Assembly: GCA_002633005.1 (NCBI GenBank)
Contig: NMRA01000852.1
Location: 1 to 55,483 of the forward strand
Origin: Phoronis australis
Lineage: Eukaryota; Phoronida; Phoronidae
Reading direction: 5' to 3'
DNA length: 55,483 bases
In this document: piece by piece, positions 22,912 through 33,870 of the stretch
Layout of the letters: the number at the start of each line of letters is the position of its first letter
How positions within the stretch are numbered: the first letter of the stretch is position 1
Program-made: the position numbers and the translations under genes
Notes under the pieces: generated by a model
Seen by the model: the letters and a program-made list of their open reading frames with translations, nothing else
Database searches by the model: none
What the model was told of the DNA's origin: nothing

Positions 22912-24235
22912 GTATCTTACATGCTTGCCACAAGTTCCTTTTGGTATAGTTTTGTCAGCCGGAGGCTGTACACTGTAGTTAAGTTGACCCCACGTGACAG
23001 TGGTTATTAGTGTGGTGAGGCGTGTCGAACTGCGATTGTCCTGCTTTACTCGTCATCGTCTGCGTACCAAAAACTGACACCTTACCCTCGATCGTGTTTA
23101 CATGACAATCCTTTCGCATAATCATTTACTTTTGATTATGGCCCCGAATGCGACTTAAGCAAGATGATTTATGGGTTTTCATTTTTATGTTATTTTTGTG
23201 AATGTTCTCACACTTCAGGTCCCATTTATTATCCTATCAACTTGAAATTTATACAAAACGCGTGTGTCTTGTGATTACGTGGGCGGACCAGCACTGAAAT
23301 ATGTGGAGGGGGTCTACAAGCGCCCCTATCCCCTGTGGTGTGCCGCCGTTGGATTACCTTCAAACGCCTCGTTGTTAAAAACATCGGGCGCAAGGCAAGT
23401 CCTGTGGCGGCCATTTTTCAATCTTTTGGTCAATAGATATCTCCGGCGTTTCAGGAGGGTTTTTTATCTTCACTACAGTAGCTATCAAAAGCATGCAAAC
23501 ATTTTTCTCTACGGCTAACCGTTCGCAAGCTATTCGTGATCTTCCTTTAGCTGCTCTTGATTGAGTTTTCAAACTGTATTTCCATCCTCTGTTGACAAAT
23601 CTTCCTGACATTTGGTATCTCGATAGCTTTCCTTACATGCCTTTTGGTTTTTATTCATACTTACCGTTTATGAGATATTTGATAATATCTGACTGAATGA
23701 CTGTTCTTTTTGACTACTCCTCGCAGCATTTCTATTGTTATATCATACTCGAGATACAGGTGGCATTCCTCATACATTTCATTTGTATTTCACTGAGAAC
23801 ATGTGATTTTCAACGGCTTACATGTAGAAGCTACCGTGTTTGGTTGAAGTCGGACTCAAGAGGACGCTGTGGTGGCCATTTTTAATTTTAGCTTTGCGCA
23901 CGCATAGGCATGTCGTTCCTGAAGGAAATGTTTAAAACTTGGTCTGTTGGTAGATCTTTTCAAGAACTATGACGTGGTTTTCATCCGTTTTCCTCTTCCA
24001 CGGTTCACGAGCTACTCCGAGATTTCCGTATTGCTTCTCTGTTGCGGATTTCATGTTCCATAACTTCAACATGGCGGAATTTTCTCTGTAGAATTCCTTA
24101 TACGTGGATAGATTTCTTCAATCACTATCTGACCGTTTCCAGCTTTGACTTAATGTTCCCGAGTTATCAAAGGTTCATTGTCTTACATGTATATAAAGGT
24201 TATACAACGTACGTGTATGTACCAGTGGTTATTCA
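22912..24235. other. spacer between two inverted hAT-like copies; no gene recognised
   Basis: About 1.3 kb between the two element copies. Phrases such as TGGCGGCCATTTTT (near 23405) and TGGTGGCCATTTTT (near 23871) recur at loose spacing and hint at an old degenerate long-period repeat, but I cannot define a unit. No exon seen. Confidence 0.35.
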
Positions 24236-25205
24236 GTGGCGGATCTAGGATATCACTAGGGGGGGCAACATTTTTGTCCGGTTGTAAGCATTTGCACAAA
24301 CCACGATTGTAGATGCGCATAGCACNNNNNNNNNNNNNNNNNNNNNNNNNNNNNNNNNNNNNNNNNNNNNNNNNNNNNNNNNNNNNNNNNNNNNNNNNNN
24401 NNNNNNNNNNNNNNNNNNNNNNNNNNNNNNNNNNNNNNNNNNNNNNNNNNNNNNNNNNNNNNNNNNNNNNNNNNNNNNNNNNNNNNNNNNNNNNNNNNNN
24501 NNNNNNNNNNNNNNNNNNNNNNNNNNNNNNNNNNNNNNNNNNNNNNNNNNNNNNNNNNNNNNNNNNNNNNNNNNNNNNNNNNNNNNNNNNNNNNNNNNNN
24601 NNNNNNNNNNNNNNNNNNNNNNNNNNNNNNNNNNNNNNNNNNNNNNNNNNNNNNNNNNNNNNNNNNNNNNNNNNNNNNNNNNNNNNNNNNNNNNNNNNNN
24701 NNNNNNNNNNNNNNNNNNNNNNNNNNNNNNNNNNNNNNNNNNNNNNNNNNNNNNNNNNNNNNNNNNNNNNNNNNNNNNNNNNNNNNNNNNNNNNNNNNNN
24801 NNNNNNNNNNNNNNNNNNNNNNNNNNNNNNNNNNNNNNNNNNNNNNNNNNNNNNNNNNNNNNNNNNNNNNNNNNNNNNNNNNNNNNNNNNNNNNNNNNNN
24901 NNNNNNNNNNNNNNNNNNNNNNNNNNNNNNNNNNNNNNNNNNNNNNNNNNNNNNNNNNNNNNNNNNNNNNNNNNNNNNNNNNNNNNNNNNNNNNNNNNNN
25001 NNNNNNNNNNNNNNNNNNNNNNNNNNNNNNNNNNNNNNNNNNNNNNNNNNNNNNNNNNNNNNNNNNNNNNNNNNNNNNNNNNNNNNNNNNNNNNNNNNNN
25101 NNNNNNNNNNNNNNNNNNNNNNNNNNNNNNNNNNNNNNNNNNNNNNNNNNNNNNNNNNNNNNNNNNNNNNNNNNNNNNNNNNNCCCCCCTAAATCCGCCT
25201 ATGTT
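24236..25205. mobile_element. hAT-like element, copy 2 (inverted), mostly hidden by an assembly gap
   Basis: The left end CAGTGGCGGATCTAGGA, followed by CACGATTGTAGATGCGCAT, is the reverse complement of the right end of copy 1. The right end CCTAAATCCGCCTATG is the reverse complement of copy 1's left end. The total length of about 970 bases, including the gap, is close to copy 1's 950. TTATT directly flanks both ends. Long open frames reported across this place consist of undetermined bases and are not real. Confidence 0.6.
24326..25183. other. assembly gap of 858 undetermined bases
   Basis: A continuous run of N. Both edges match the hAT-like element, so the hidden sequence is predicted to be the element's interior in the orientation opposite to 21961-22911. 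Confidence 0.95.
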
Positions 25206-26441
25206 ATTATATCGAGATTCGTGATATGCAAAAGTATTTGAACGAGGGTGCTCTACTGAGGATTCTTTAAACAAGCGAGTTTACACAGATTGCTCCGCTT
25301 GTTTTGGTGTCGTTTGCCATCTTTTATCAATGATGATCGCAGATCGCGTGACACGTACATGTATAGGTGCACGCAACATTTTTTATGAATGAAATTTTTG
25401 AAACCTGCATGACGCGGCAGTCAAATTGTATTTTACAGCAGCTACAGGCTTGGGGTGCATATCTGCTATTTTCAGTATTTTCCTCACAGATTGATCGAAA
25501 TCTATTTCAACGTTAAAGTTAGCTTACGTTTCTGACGATTTTTCTTGACTTCGTTGAGTATTTCTGTGCAGGACACCCAGACGTTGTGGCTGATGCGCGT
25601 TCAGACCCTTTTTAAAATGCTCCTTGTGCGCTGTTCTTATCATTTTTAGGTTGAAAGTATTCCGGAATTGACAGAAATACTCTATTTACTGCAGTTGCAG
25701 TTTTGCTTTTGGGCTCGACGTATTTTTATTGTTTTGAGAGCGAATTTAAAAATTGAATCATATTTGACCGTAAAGAACTTCAACTAGTGTAGTGCAATAG
25801 TTGACCAAAATTAGACATGCATTGGTAATGCATATTGCATTCCTAATCCCAAATATATTGTAGCAAGTTCGAAACATTTTATGACTAAAGATTCTGCTCA
25901 GGTGCAAAATTTCGAGGTATATTAAGAAAAATTGTCAACAATATTTTTATTTCACTTTTTTGTTTAGTTTTGAAAACGTATATCATAGTATTGGCATGCG
26001 AAAATATTGCGCAAGGAGCTAAATCCAAATTGATGGTATACATATATAATCATGTGTTAGCAATTGCAGTGTATTATGTGCTCAGGTGGGAATTTTGGCC
26101 AGAAAAGAGGCATCCGTAGTCATCGCGCGTGGAATACGGAAAAGAAGTTCTTCCACATAAAACTTCACAATAACATAACGCGTATAGGATAATAACCAAT
26201 TCATCGCTGTACTTTTCTATGTACTTGCACTGCAGATCGCATTTTAGTCTCATCAACATAAAATAAAAAATATCGCGTACCTCGTAAAAAGCATATGGTG
26301 TATTGTTTTGAGAGAACAAATGGACACAAGGTGGCGCTGTGGGAGCCTTTTGGGATAGTCACTTGTGGATCTCTAGCTTTGCAATTGCTTGAGGGAATCT
26401 TCTGAAATTTGCTTTTTACACTGATCCCTTTCCTCGCCACA
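25206..26441. other. no gene recognised; left flank of segmental copy A
   Basis: AT-rich. A minus-strand open frame that begins inside the duplicated segment runs on here to 26201 with no recognisable motif. Copy B has different sequence at the corresponding place. Confidence 0.4.
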
Positions 26442-27118
26442 TATCTGCAACATTTCATCTCTTCCTCGTTTTGACCTAACGTTCTGAAGTTTGAAATTTT
26501 CTGATACAGTAAGTTGCCTTTTCTGTCACTGACTGGTTCACCAATGCATTTTTGTTGGTTTGGAGTGGGCACCAGGGGAGTAGGAGTGGTGATCTTTGTT
26601 ATTCCTGTTATCGTAAACGACCTCACTTCTCAATTTTTCATTCGATTTTGCCAATTGTCTCTCATCAGAGCGCTTTCATTTTAAACCTTGCTAACCTAAC
26701 ACGTATCAGAATCAGGGCGGCACGATTATCTAAACTACCGCTGCTGTAATGCAACAAACAACATTATAGTACCGAAGACACGATTTTCAGTAATGATCAC
26801 GTGCGCCAGTTAAAAATAAATACCTCGGCCTCGGGCCAGAAAGTGTCCCGAATCGTGGAATGGCAATTAAGTCACAATGTTTGAGGCAATTAGACCGCAA
26901 AACATTCCAAAAATATAAAAAACAATTTGTATGGAAGAAGTTTCGGTGCTAGCAGTTGCAAACTAGTTACTTTGTTTCTATCATTCCACACAAGCTCATC
27001 TATTTTCCATAGCAAAAACAACATCCGGAACGAACCAGCGCAAACTAATCCTGCACATGCGCGGTACAACTTGAACAGTGCAAGATCAACGTGGACATCC
27101 CCAGTGTACAGTTCTAAG

Positions 27119-27190
27119 TTTAAACTGAGAGCGACCGTGATCGCACTCCGGGACCGTGGGGTAGATGTGGTTGCAGCCAGGCAACTGGCT
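27119..27190 (+). other. possible helix-turn-helix remnant upstream of receptor exon 1 (copy A)
   Basis: One frame reads KLRATVIALRDRGVDVVAARQLA, which resembles the N-terminal helix-turn-helix of Tc1/pogo-type transposases (R..VIALR.rG......ArqL). The frame ends within about 20 codons. The same sequence is in copy B at about 35413-35484. The resemblance is short and may be chance. Confidence 0.2.
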
Positions 27191-27523
27191 AGTCCAAATA
27201 AGTCTTCTGCCTCGTTGCATGGTTAGCGAATTGGATGAACGGAAATTCATACCAAGCACTGTTCTGAAAATGGCTGTGTGCAACTTCTGTCATAAAATTA
27301 TACGCCGAAGTCGAGGTCTTAGTCACTTCGTGGTTGCATTAATCTTATGGGGCTGTCGTTTCGGCCGAGTGACTGTAACCTTCCATGTAAATTACCGCTA
27401 ACCCCGACTGGGGTCACCGAACGTGTTCAGTGGGACAATAGCTACTGAGCTTATGTTTTACAAAAATCATATTCTTAGGCCAGCTTTGAGCCGAGTGAGC
27501 AGTTCGGCGGCAAGGAAAGGATC

Positions 27524-27572
27524 ATGTCCCGTGTATTCCTATCGTTGTGGCTATGTTACTTTTCGCTCACAG
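27524..27572 (+). CDS. receptor gene 2, exon 1 (signal peptide)
   Basis: ATG at 27524 encodes a short basic start and a hydrophobic core (MSRVFLSLWLCYFSLT), then one base before a GTATGT donor. It is identical in coding sequence and phase to exon 1 of gene 3 at 35818-35866. In gene 3 the phase-1 junction joins exactly to the next exon. Here no matching exon 2 is found before 31311, so this first exon has no visible partner for the extracellular domain. Confidence 0.6.
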
Positions 27573-28019
27573 GTATGTCCTATTTGTAAGTGTAAAACCT
27601 AGAATGAGCAATTGAAAATTATTTGTATTTGCTAAGTTTGAAAACCTGTGCATTATTTTTTACAAACCATCCATAACACTATACGTATATCTAACTAGTA
27701 AATGCGAGCGCTATGTTGAACACACCTGCAACTTAAATTACATGTTTTCCCAACACAAAACCGTGAGCTATTCCTAACTTATGAGAAGATTCCGAGAAAC
27801 TAACACAATAAAAAACAATCGGTGTGTTCAATTGCACTGCATTGCATCAAAAAAATGTTTTGCCAATTTACAAAAACGTAGATTACCTTGTAACCCGTAC
27901 GTTTTTTTCATAATACCCGAAAACAATTCAGAAGATAAACCTAATGGTGAGAATTCGTTCGTTTTCTTTGGAAGTAGTTTGACTAGTTTATGCATTTTAC
28001 ACTGTAGTTAATCGCGCAT

Positions 28020-28260
28020 GTATATACATCATATTGTAATTCATGTGCGCACACTTGGGGGTAGGCTCGGGGGCTCCAACGATCCCCCCATTTGGCAAAG
28101 TGGGCAAAATTGTCCACCTCAGAGAAACAAAAAGTCCGAAAAAAGTAGAAAACGAGACCAATATAAAGTAAAAAGGCAGGAATTCGGCGGGTGCATAATT
28201 CATAGCTCTGAACGTACACCATAAAAAGTCCACATTGGCAAAAATTCGAGCCACCAAACT
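28020..28260 (-). repeat. dispersed repeat R3, copy 2
   Basis: Inverted relative to the copy at 1366-1700. Landmarks in this orientation are GGGGGTAGGCTCGGGGGCTC, GATCCCCCCATTTGGCAAAG, AGAGAAACAAAAAGTCCGAA and a right edge at AAAATTCGAGCC. It lies in the putative first intron of gene 2 and is duplicated with segment R2. Confidence 0.65.
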
Positions 28261-28575
28261 TCTTAATCTGGGTGCGGGCGTGTAACTGTGTCAACAAATG
28301 GCGCCGCTGCGACAGGAAGCTACTGGTTTTTGCAATTAGTACGGCAACCGTTTGTGATTTGCCTTTAGTATGACTATTGACCAGAAAAGAACATATAAGA
28401 TTAACTTCGCTCAGGAAACGTACTCTTCACATTTAGGCTACTCTAACAATTCACGTACAACTTTCTAAGTATTGTTCTCCTAAGCGACTGTGAATCCACT
28501 CAGGAAACCGGTACTCATCTATTTTTGACAGCTGTAGAAATGACTTGCGTTGGCAACGGTTCCGAACAATACGGG

Positions 28576-28729
28576 CGTGCGTTCAGTAGACGCTAGGACC
28601 TACGCTAGGACCTAGCTAAAACCTAGTTAAAGTCACGTGCTCTCATTTAAAATGCACGGCAATATCTCACGTAATCCCGCGAAGTCTTGCTTTTTAGCTA
28701 GGTCCTAGCGTTACTGAACGGGAGGCTGG
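28576..28729. mobile_element. MITE of the GTTCAGTA/CTAGGACC family, copy 2, present only in segment A
   Basis: Segment B has AATACGGG joined directly to TTGTTACCGTCATG. Segment A has the same flanks split by 154 bases that start CGTGCGTTCAGTAGACGC and end TACTGAACGGGAGGCTGG. The insert is the reverse complement of the copy at 15549-15695. The empty site in B shows the element moved after the two segments separated. Confidence 0.85.
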
Positions 28730-29030
28730 TTGCCACCGTCATGACACATGTGCTGCGCGACAGATTGATAAATGTTAATTAATAGTGTTTGCTTGGAAAG
28801 TTTTTCTTAATTAAATCAATCGGATACCGCTTAGCGAAGTTTTCAGTTATCTCCATGCAATCTTACCAACTGTAAACAAAGAAAGCATTGCGCAACTTAG
28901 TTCTCAAATAACAACCTCTACAGTAATTTCAAAATTGTGCACTGGTTGTTTTGAAAGAGCATATATTTACGAGTATTCCCATCAAGTTCGGTTGGATTTC
29001 TTAAAACGTCTGGGGGTCCAGTTTGTTGAA

Positions 29031-29190
29031 ATAAATATAGATTATTACATGGCGAAGTCCTTATCCCCCGTTATCTAGAGCCCGAATGGATTTTGGAGAA
29101 TTATTGCCCCGAGAGTGATAATTCACCAAAGTCCACGAGGGCTCTAGATAAGGGGGATAACGGCTGAGAACATGTAATAATCTATTTATA
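29031..29190. mobile_element. foldback (hairpin) element of about 155 bases
   Basis: Almost the whole element is one inverted repeat. The left arm carries ATAGATTATTACATG, TTATCCCCCGTTATCTAGAG and TGGATTTTGGAGAATTAT. The right arm carries their reverse complements in reverse order with few mismatches, around a loop of roughly 15 bases (TGCCCCGAGAGTG). It lies exactly at the right end of segment copy A and is absent from copy B. Confidence 0.75.
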
Positions 29191-29349
29191 CCACATACTA
29201 AACGAGAAACATTGCAATGAATCGATTTACCTTTTCTGACTCTCCACGGCGTTGTTACTACTTTCTATGTCAGAGGCCCGGGGTCGGAGGTCGTGACCTT
29301 CTACGAAAAGTCGAGCTATTTTTGTCAAATAATGCTTTTACTCAAAACC

Positions 29350-30903
29350 AATGGGGCTATTTGGAGAATTCTCCGCGCGGTGTGGCTGCTGTACTAGTGG
29401 TGATTGAATTGCGCATGCGTGGCTGTCTGCATGTAAACAACTGGTAAAAGATGGAATTTTTATCAAAATACGTCGTCGCGCTAAGCCTTATTACTGCTAA
29501 TTTCCCTGGTGCAAGTCTTCGACAGGTGGCCACAAATTCCCAAAAGACCAAAGGTTACTATATTCGTGGACAATTGCGGTCAACAGGGTCAACTATCTGA
29601 CAAAAAGTGTGTGGATGCTGAAGCCCCGTGTGTGCTCTATGTCTATGACTATGCAGTTCCATTCGGAGACTACACAACATTACTTGGTAAGTTTTTAGCA
29701 ATCAGTTTCTATCAACATCGTTCGGTGATGTTATCCTCACCAGTTATCCCACTGAATAACAGTTTTATTAAATGAAACTAAGTGTTTCTTTTTGGAAACT
29801 CACCCGATCCCGGGTAGGCTAGCAGCACATATTCATATTGTCCTGGGTGGGAGTGCTCCCAAAATAAGAGGTGTATGGTACGTGATGCACAGAAGTCAAG
29901 AGTGACTTTTTCACAGCAGTTTCTCTTCAAAACTCTGCAGTTTCCAATAAAATTCTCTAGATGAGTGAGTTTCTTTATTTTATCGTGGACCCCACCCCCA
30001 GGACCACCAGCTCAGTTATCGAATTAACATGAATAAGCCTTAATTCAGTAAATGTCGTAACATTGCATTGGAAAAAAATTGACACCTAGAATGAATTTTA
30101 CTTGTTGAGATCAAAAGCACATTTTAAGGTTCATGAAAAATACACATTGTTAAATCACTTTTAGCCTGTTTCACATATTTTAATTCAGATATTAAATAAG
30201 ACTTGGGTACAAAGCTTATTAGTTTCAAAAATTGACACCTAGAATGAATTTTACTTGTTGAAATCAGAAGCACATTTTAAGTGTCATGAAAAATACACAT
30301 TGTTAAATCACTTTTAGCCTGTTACACATATTTTATGCAGTTATTAAATAAGACTTGGGTACAAAGGTTATTAGTTTCTACATATAAACATGAAGATGAA
30401 ATGTCAAGTCTGTTCTGCCTTACAAAAGTAGTTTTGTCTTGCCTTTTCTTTTACAATTTGCTAATATTCCTATTCTGTTACAGGCAAGAAAAAACAACTG
30501 AAACCAACCGCCTGACCATCTATTTCACAGTTGGACAAAGTGAAAAGCAATCCTTCAGCAATAACCTGAAAGAATTCAATGTAATTCAGTAATTCAGCAC
30601 CTGATATGCCTGATTATGGACTCCCTCGCAATGTTTCTTTCTGTGCTTTTTCAGTTTGCCATTTGTTTTTAAATACACTGATAATTGTTTATTCTCGAAT
30701 CTTGTGCATAGCAGCTAGCTATAATTGAAAATATACAATAAGACAATCGATGCAGTCACTGAATGTCATTTCCCCATAATCTGTACCAAATTGAAAAGTT
30801 TTTACCAATAGTATAAAGCCTTTCTTATGAAAGGAAAATTTAATGTCACTCAGCTTTTGGCTTTCATTTCACTGGGTTCTAGTTTCAATGGCCTATAAAA
30901 GTG
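29350..30903 (+). pseudogene. ML/NPC2-like secreted lipid-binding gene, broken copy 2
   Basis: This is a second copy of the unit at 3866-5538. ATG at 29451 starts a leader (MEFLSKYVVALSLITANF). The next frame gives ALLLLISLVQVFDRW, VTIFVDNCGQQGQLSDKKC and VDAEAPCVLYVYDYAVPFG up to a GTAAGT donor after 29686. Exon 2 at 30484-30592 follows TTCTGTTACAG and reads NRLTIYFTVGQSEKQSF. Relative to copy 1 it has one exon core, not two, and an in-frame six-base insertion (VY), which suggests the core frame was once under protein selection. Leader and core are in different frames, and exon 2 needs a phase the core does not supply. An extra internal repeat lies at 30061-30120/30229-30310. Confidence 0.4.
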
Positions 30904-30904
30904 N

Positions 30905-30948
30905 CTAGCCCTAGCCCTAGCCCTAGCCCTAGCCCTAACCCTAACCCT
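30905..30948. repeat. telomere-like repeat tract next to a single-N join
   Basis: Directly after the N at 30904 come five CTAGCC units and two CTAACC units, that is, TTAGGG-type telomere repeats with a TAGGGC variant on the other strand. Left of the N the ML-like repeat is cut off in mid-sequence. Either an interstitial telomere-like tract or a wrongly joined contig end. Confidence 0.85.
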
Positions 30949-31310
30949 GCTTTGTGATTCTTCATGAAATTTTGACAGGTTTAAATTATTTCTTTGGTGA
31001 GAAGTCGTATGACGTCAATATCAGAAGGGTCCAACCATTGTTATAATCCGTTTTGGTACTTTTACCGGTGTCTCCGTCAAATTCCTGCCCATTCTAATTA
31101 TTGGAGCCCCTTGTGGCCTGTTTGCCTCAAAGAGATACATGTAAGCACCCCGAGCAGCCCACGATTTCCTTAACATCAAAGTTCTTGAACAATTCGCGTT
31201 GCCTTTATCCTAACTTCCCAATACCACGATGGTTTTGGTCCTGCACACTGACAGTAATACTATTTTTGCAGTTTTGGGACTGAATTAAACGAACGGTTTT
31301 GTTTTTCCAG
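30949..31310. other. intron-like sequence before gene 2 exon 8
   Basis: No receptor exon is visible here. It ends in the acceptor TTTGTTTTTCCAG at 31310. Confidence 0.5.
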
Positions 31311-31479
31311 GTTCTTCCGGTTGTTATGATTATTATTCTCGGAATGCTGGCCTTTTGGCTACCGCCTGATGACGGCGAGAAGATTGGTCTCTGCGTAACT
31401 CTCCTGGTGGCGCTGTCGTTCATTATGTTGCTACTGGGAGACAAGATGCCTCCAACTGCTATTTCTGTTCCATTGCTGG
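31311..31479 (+). CDS. receptor gene 2, exon 8 (M1, M2, start of M3)
   Basis: The exon is 169 bases, the same length and phase as exon 8 of gene 3. It encodes VLPVVMIIILGMLAFWLPP (M1), DDGEKIGLC (M1-M2 turn with the cation-type Glu at -1'), VTLLVALSFIMLLLGDKMPP (M2) and TAISVPLLG. The splice sites are intact (TTTTTCCAG acceptor, GTGATT donor). M2 has Val at 9', as in gene 3. No upstream extracellular exons (2-7) are seen between 27572 and this exon. Confidence 0.88.
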
Positions 31480-32120
31480 GTGATTTTTGAAAGACATTTT
31501 GATGTTACTGTCAATGCAACGCACACACAATACACCAGACAAACTGATACACAGTTGGGATCCCCACCCAAATAAGTATTTCAATATACAGTGTATGGCG
31601 ATTCATCAAATTGTGAAAACCATCGGTACGACTCAAGCTCGAATGGCGTGTCGTAAAATATTGGAAACCAACAATATTTGAAAGAAAATGTCTGCGAAAC
31701 TTCTAAAAACGGCATGCCAGCTGTGTTTTTCGTCCCGTCCATAGAAGGGCGTTTAGGTAACCACGACGGTATTTTAACAATTGAAACTTTTACAAATTAT
31801 GGGTTTGGATTAATGCATTCATTGTATGCTTCCGCGCAGCCCAGAAGGGTTATGACTGACCGGGTGCATAGCCCAGTAATATATTTCAAAGAGCTAAATA
31901 ACTCAAACCGCTGCCTAATATCTAGTCTAATTATTATTTTTAAAAATTTTATCACGGCTTTAATTGTGTTTGTCTGGGTCAAAATGTCAAAATAACGCGA
32001 TGCTATAGGAGCAATGCGGCGGAAACACGCCACGGTTATAAAATGGTGGTCACGTCCATGTACAGATGCTCACCACAATAATATTTGATATACTATCATT
32101 TTAAATTTTCTTTATCTTAG
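31480..32120. other. gene 2 intron between exons 8 and 9
   Basis: 641 bases bounded by GTGATT and TTTATCTTAG. Open frames in it have no receptor similarity. Confidence 0.7.
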
Positions 32121-32314
32121 GACAATTCTACGCTGCGGTGGTGATTATGCTCACTGCTACGACAGTACTGTCGACTATAGTGATCCATACGCACTTCCGA
32201 GGAAATCGCGGTAAACGTGTGCTCAACTGGATACGAATTGTTGTGCTCAAAGGACTGGCAAGGTTTCTTTGTTTTGACTTGACATGCAAGAGCGACCTCT
32301 ATAGAGACCGCGAG
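32121..32314 (+). CDS. receptor gene 2, exon 9 (M3 and start of cytoplasmic loop)
   Basis: It encodes GQFYAAVVIMLTATTVLSTI then VIHTHFRGNRGKRVLNW (M3 and the conserved H-F-R-x2-x-G turn), then VLKGLARFLCFDLTCKSDLY and RDRE, and ends in a GTTAGT donor in phase 0. It is 18 bases longer than exon 9 of gene 3 through an extended end. No last exon with M4 follows before gene 3 begins, so gene 2 as placed cannot make a complete channel. The orphan last exon at 976-1299 has the matching phase. Confidence 0.88.
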
Positions 32315-33870
32315 GTTAGTCATTGTCATTTTCCGTTGATTTCGTAATGACTCTGATCTGTCTTGCCCCTATCTACACACTTGCTTCACGTCTCTTCTGT
32401 TTTTTTTTCAATTCTCTTCCACCCAACAATATCTTAGCACTGTGTTTAGTTACTTAAACATCTTATCTCATCAGCCATGCTCAATTTTGACAAATTCCCT
32501 TTTCTATGAAAATCATTTCTCTTTTTCTCTCATGCATCCCTTTCTCCTTTTTCTTCCATTGTCTCCGTTAAGATTCTGAGCCGTTGTAATGAAATAGAAA
32601 CTCGTCAGAATGCAACTCAACTCCCTTGTTAAAACGGCTATGAATCCGACTACATCTCTTTTAAATTGGTCCTTGTTCAGATTAGCGACGATTTCCAGAG
32701 CTGAGAGCACGTGGTCGTTACTTATTGTTTGAGATCAAGCTCAAGCAATACTTCCGGCACTGCCGAACTATTAATTTTTATCAGCCCCAGAAATTATTCC
32801 TCATCTGAGTCAGGAAGAAGTTGAAACCGATTTCATAATCTAGTGGGGTTCAAGTCTTACAAAACCATGTTGATTGCCACATTTTACACTCTACATGTAC
32901 ATCACCCTCTAACCTTTGTATTGATCACACCCACACGTCCACACCTCTGTAACATTTTGTTTCTCCGTTTGTATGCACTTGCTTCACAGAATCAGTTTCT
33001 TTACGAACTGTTTCCCTTCCGTCTCTTAGTTACTGGTCGTTGTCATTTGGAGCAGCTCGATTTTTTGCGGTAGCCTCCAATTTCCTCTTGGAGGTGACCG
33101 ATGAGCTGCAAATTTCAGTGAAGTGATTTTTATATTGGGGAGATTTTAGGCTACAAAAATATCCAAAGTGTTTGGATGTCATCGCTACATGTATTTGTTC
33201 TTCTCCTCCTTTCCTTGCCAATCCGTCATTTTTTAACGTAACACTGTAGTAGTATAGTAAGAGGTTTTGGGCGCCCGTTTTGCGGGTCTCGGTCAAAGGT
33301 CATCTATGTGAAAGGAGGTCACGATTTGGAAGTGGCGCGTGTCACAATGAACTTTTTTCAAAACGACGATATACGTTTTTTTCGTTAAAAAGGCAGAGAA
33401 CTACGCAAGAAGATGACGTCGGATGTTTCTCACTTAAACGGCCGTAACGGGCAACTTGAATGCCAATTGACTTCCAGATTTTGCATGCACACCCGCCAGT
33501 CTTGAGCTCATGTTGATACAAGCTTTTCCACGAGGTGACAAAAGTAACTATCCGGGCTGTGTGAAGTATCGAGGTCTGTTTGGTCTCAATAAGCAGTGGC
33601 ACCTTGCTGTATTTTGAAAATAGTCTTGATGCAACTAGCTGGCTACATAGGAAGGCTCTAGTTTCGAAAAGATGTTTTACTGCGAAAGTGACAACAATTT
33701 CTGGATGATGATGGATGATGGATGACACTATAAACCGATCAGTCTTCCGTTTTCTTGCGCCCATGATTTAATATCGGCGCTATGTTCAAACCATTGTTTA
33801 TGTTGTTTCTGAAATAAAATTGGGTTCTATTGCTGTACCAACATATTAAGAAATTATACAAAAATAAGCA

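Larger units (their letters stand above)
26442..29036. repeat. segmental duplication R2, copy A (receptor 5' region)
   Basis: This segment matches 34739-37180 base for base apart from scattered substitutions, small indels and one 154-base insertion (a MITE at 28576-28729) that copy B lacks. Each copy carries the receptor signal-peptide exon, its upstream region, the start of intron 1 and an inverted R3 repeat. The match starts at TATCTGCAAC and ends at GTTTGTTGAAATAAA. The right edge of copy A abuts a foldback element. The two copies are either a recent tandem duplication or two haplotypes of one locus kept in series by the assembler. Confidence 0.85.

Noticed and set aside
24183-25274. Long open frames on both strands across the N run
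   Set aside because: They exist only because undetermined bases contain no stops. The visible ends belong to a hAT-like element.
26201-26626. A 141-codon minus-strand open frame at the start of segment A
   Set aside because: The first part is shared with segment B, but the frame there runs into unrelated MITE sequence. No recognisable motif, and sharing is explained by the segmental duplication.
33342-33764. A 140-codon minus-strand open frame
   Set aside because: No domain, no signal peptide, no splice sites or copy elsewhere; consistent with chance.
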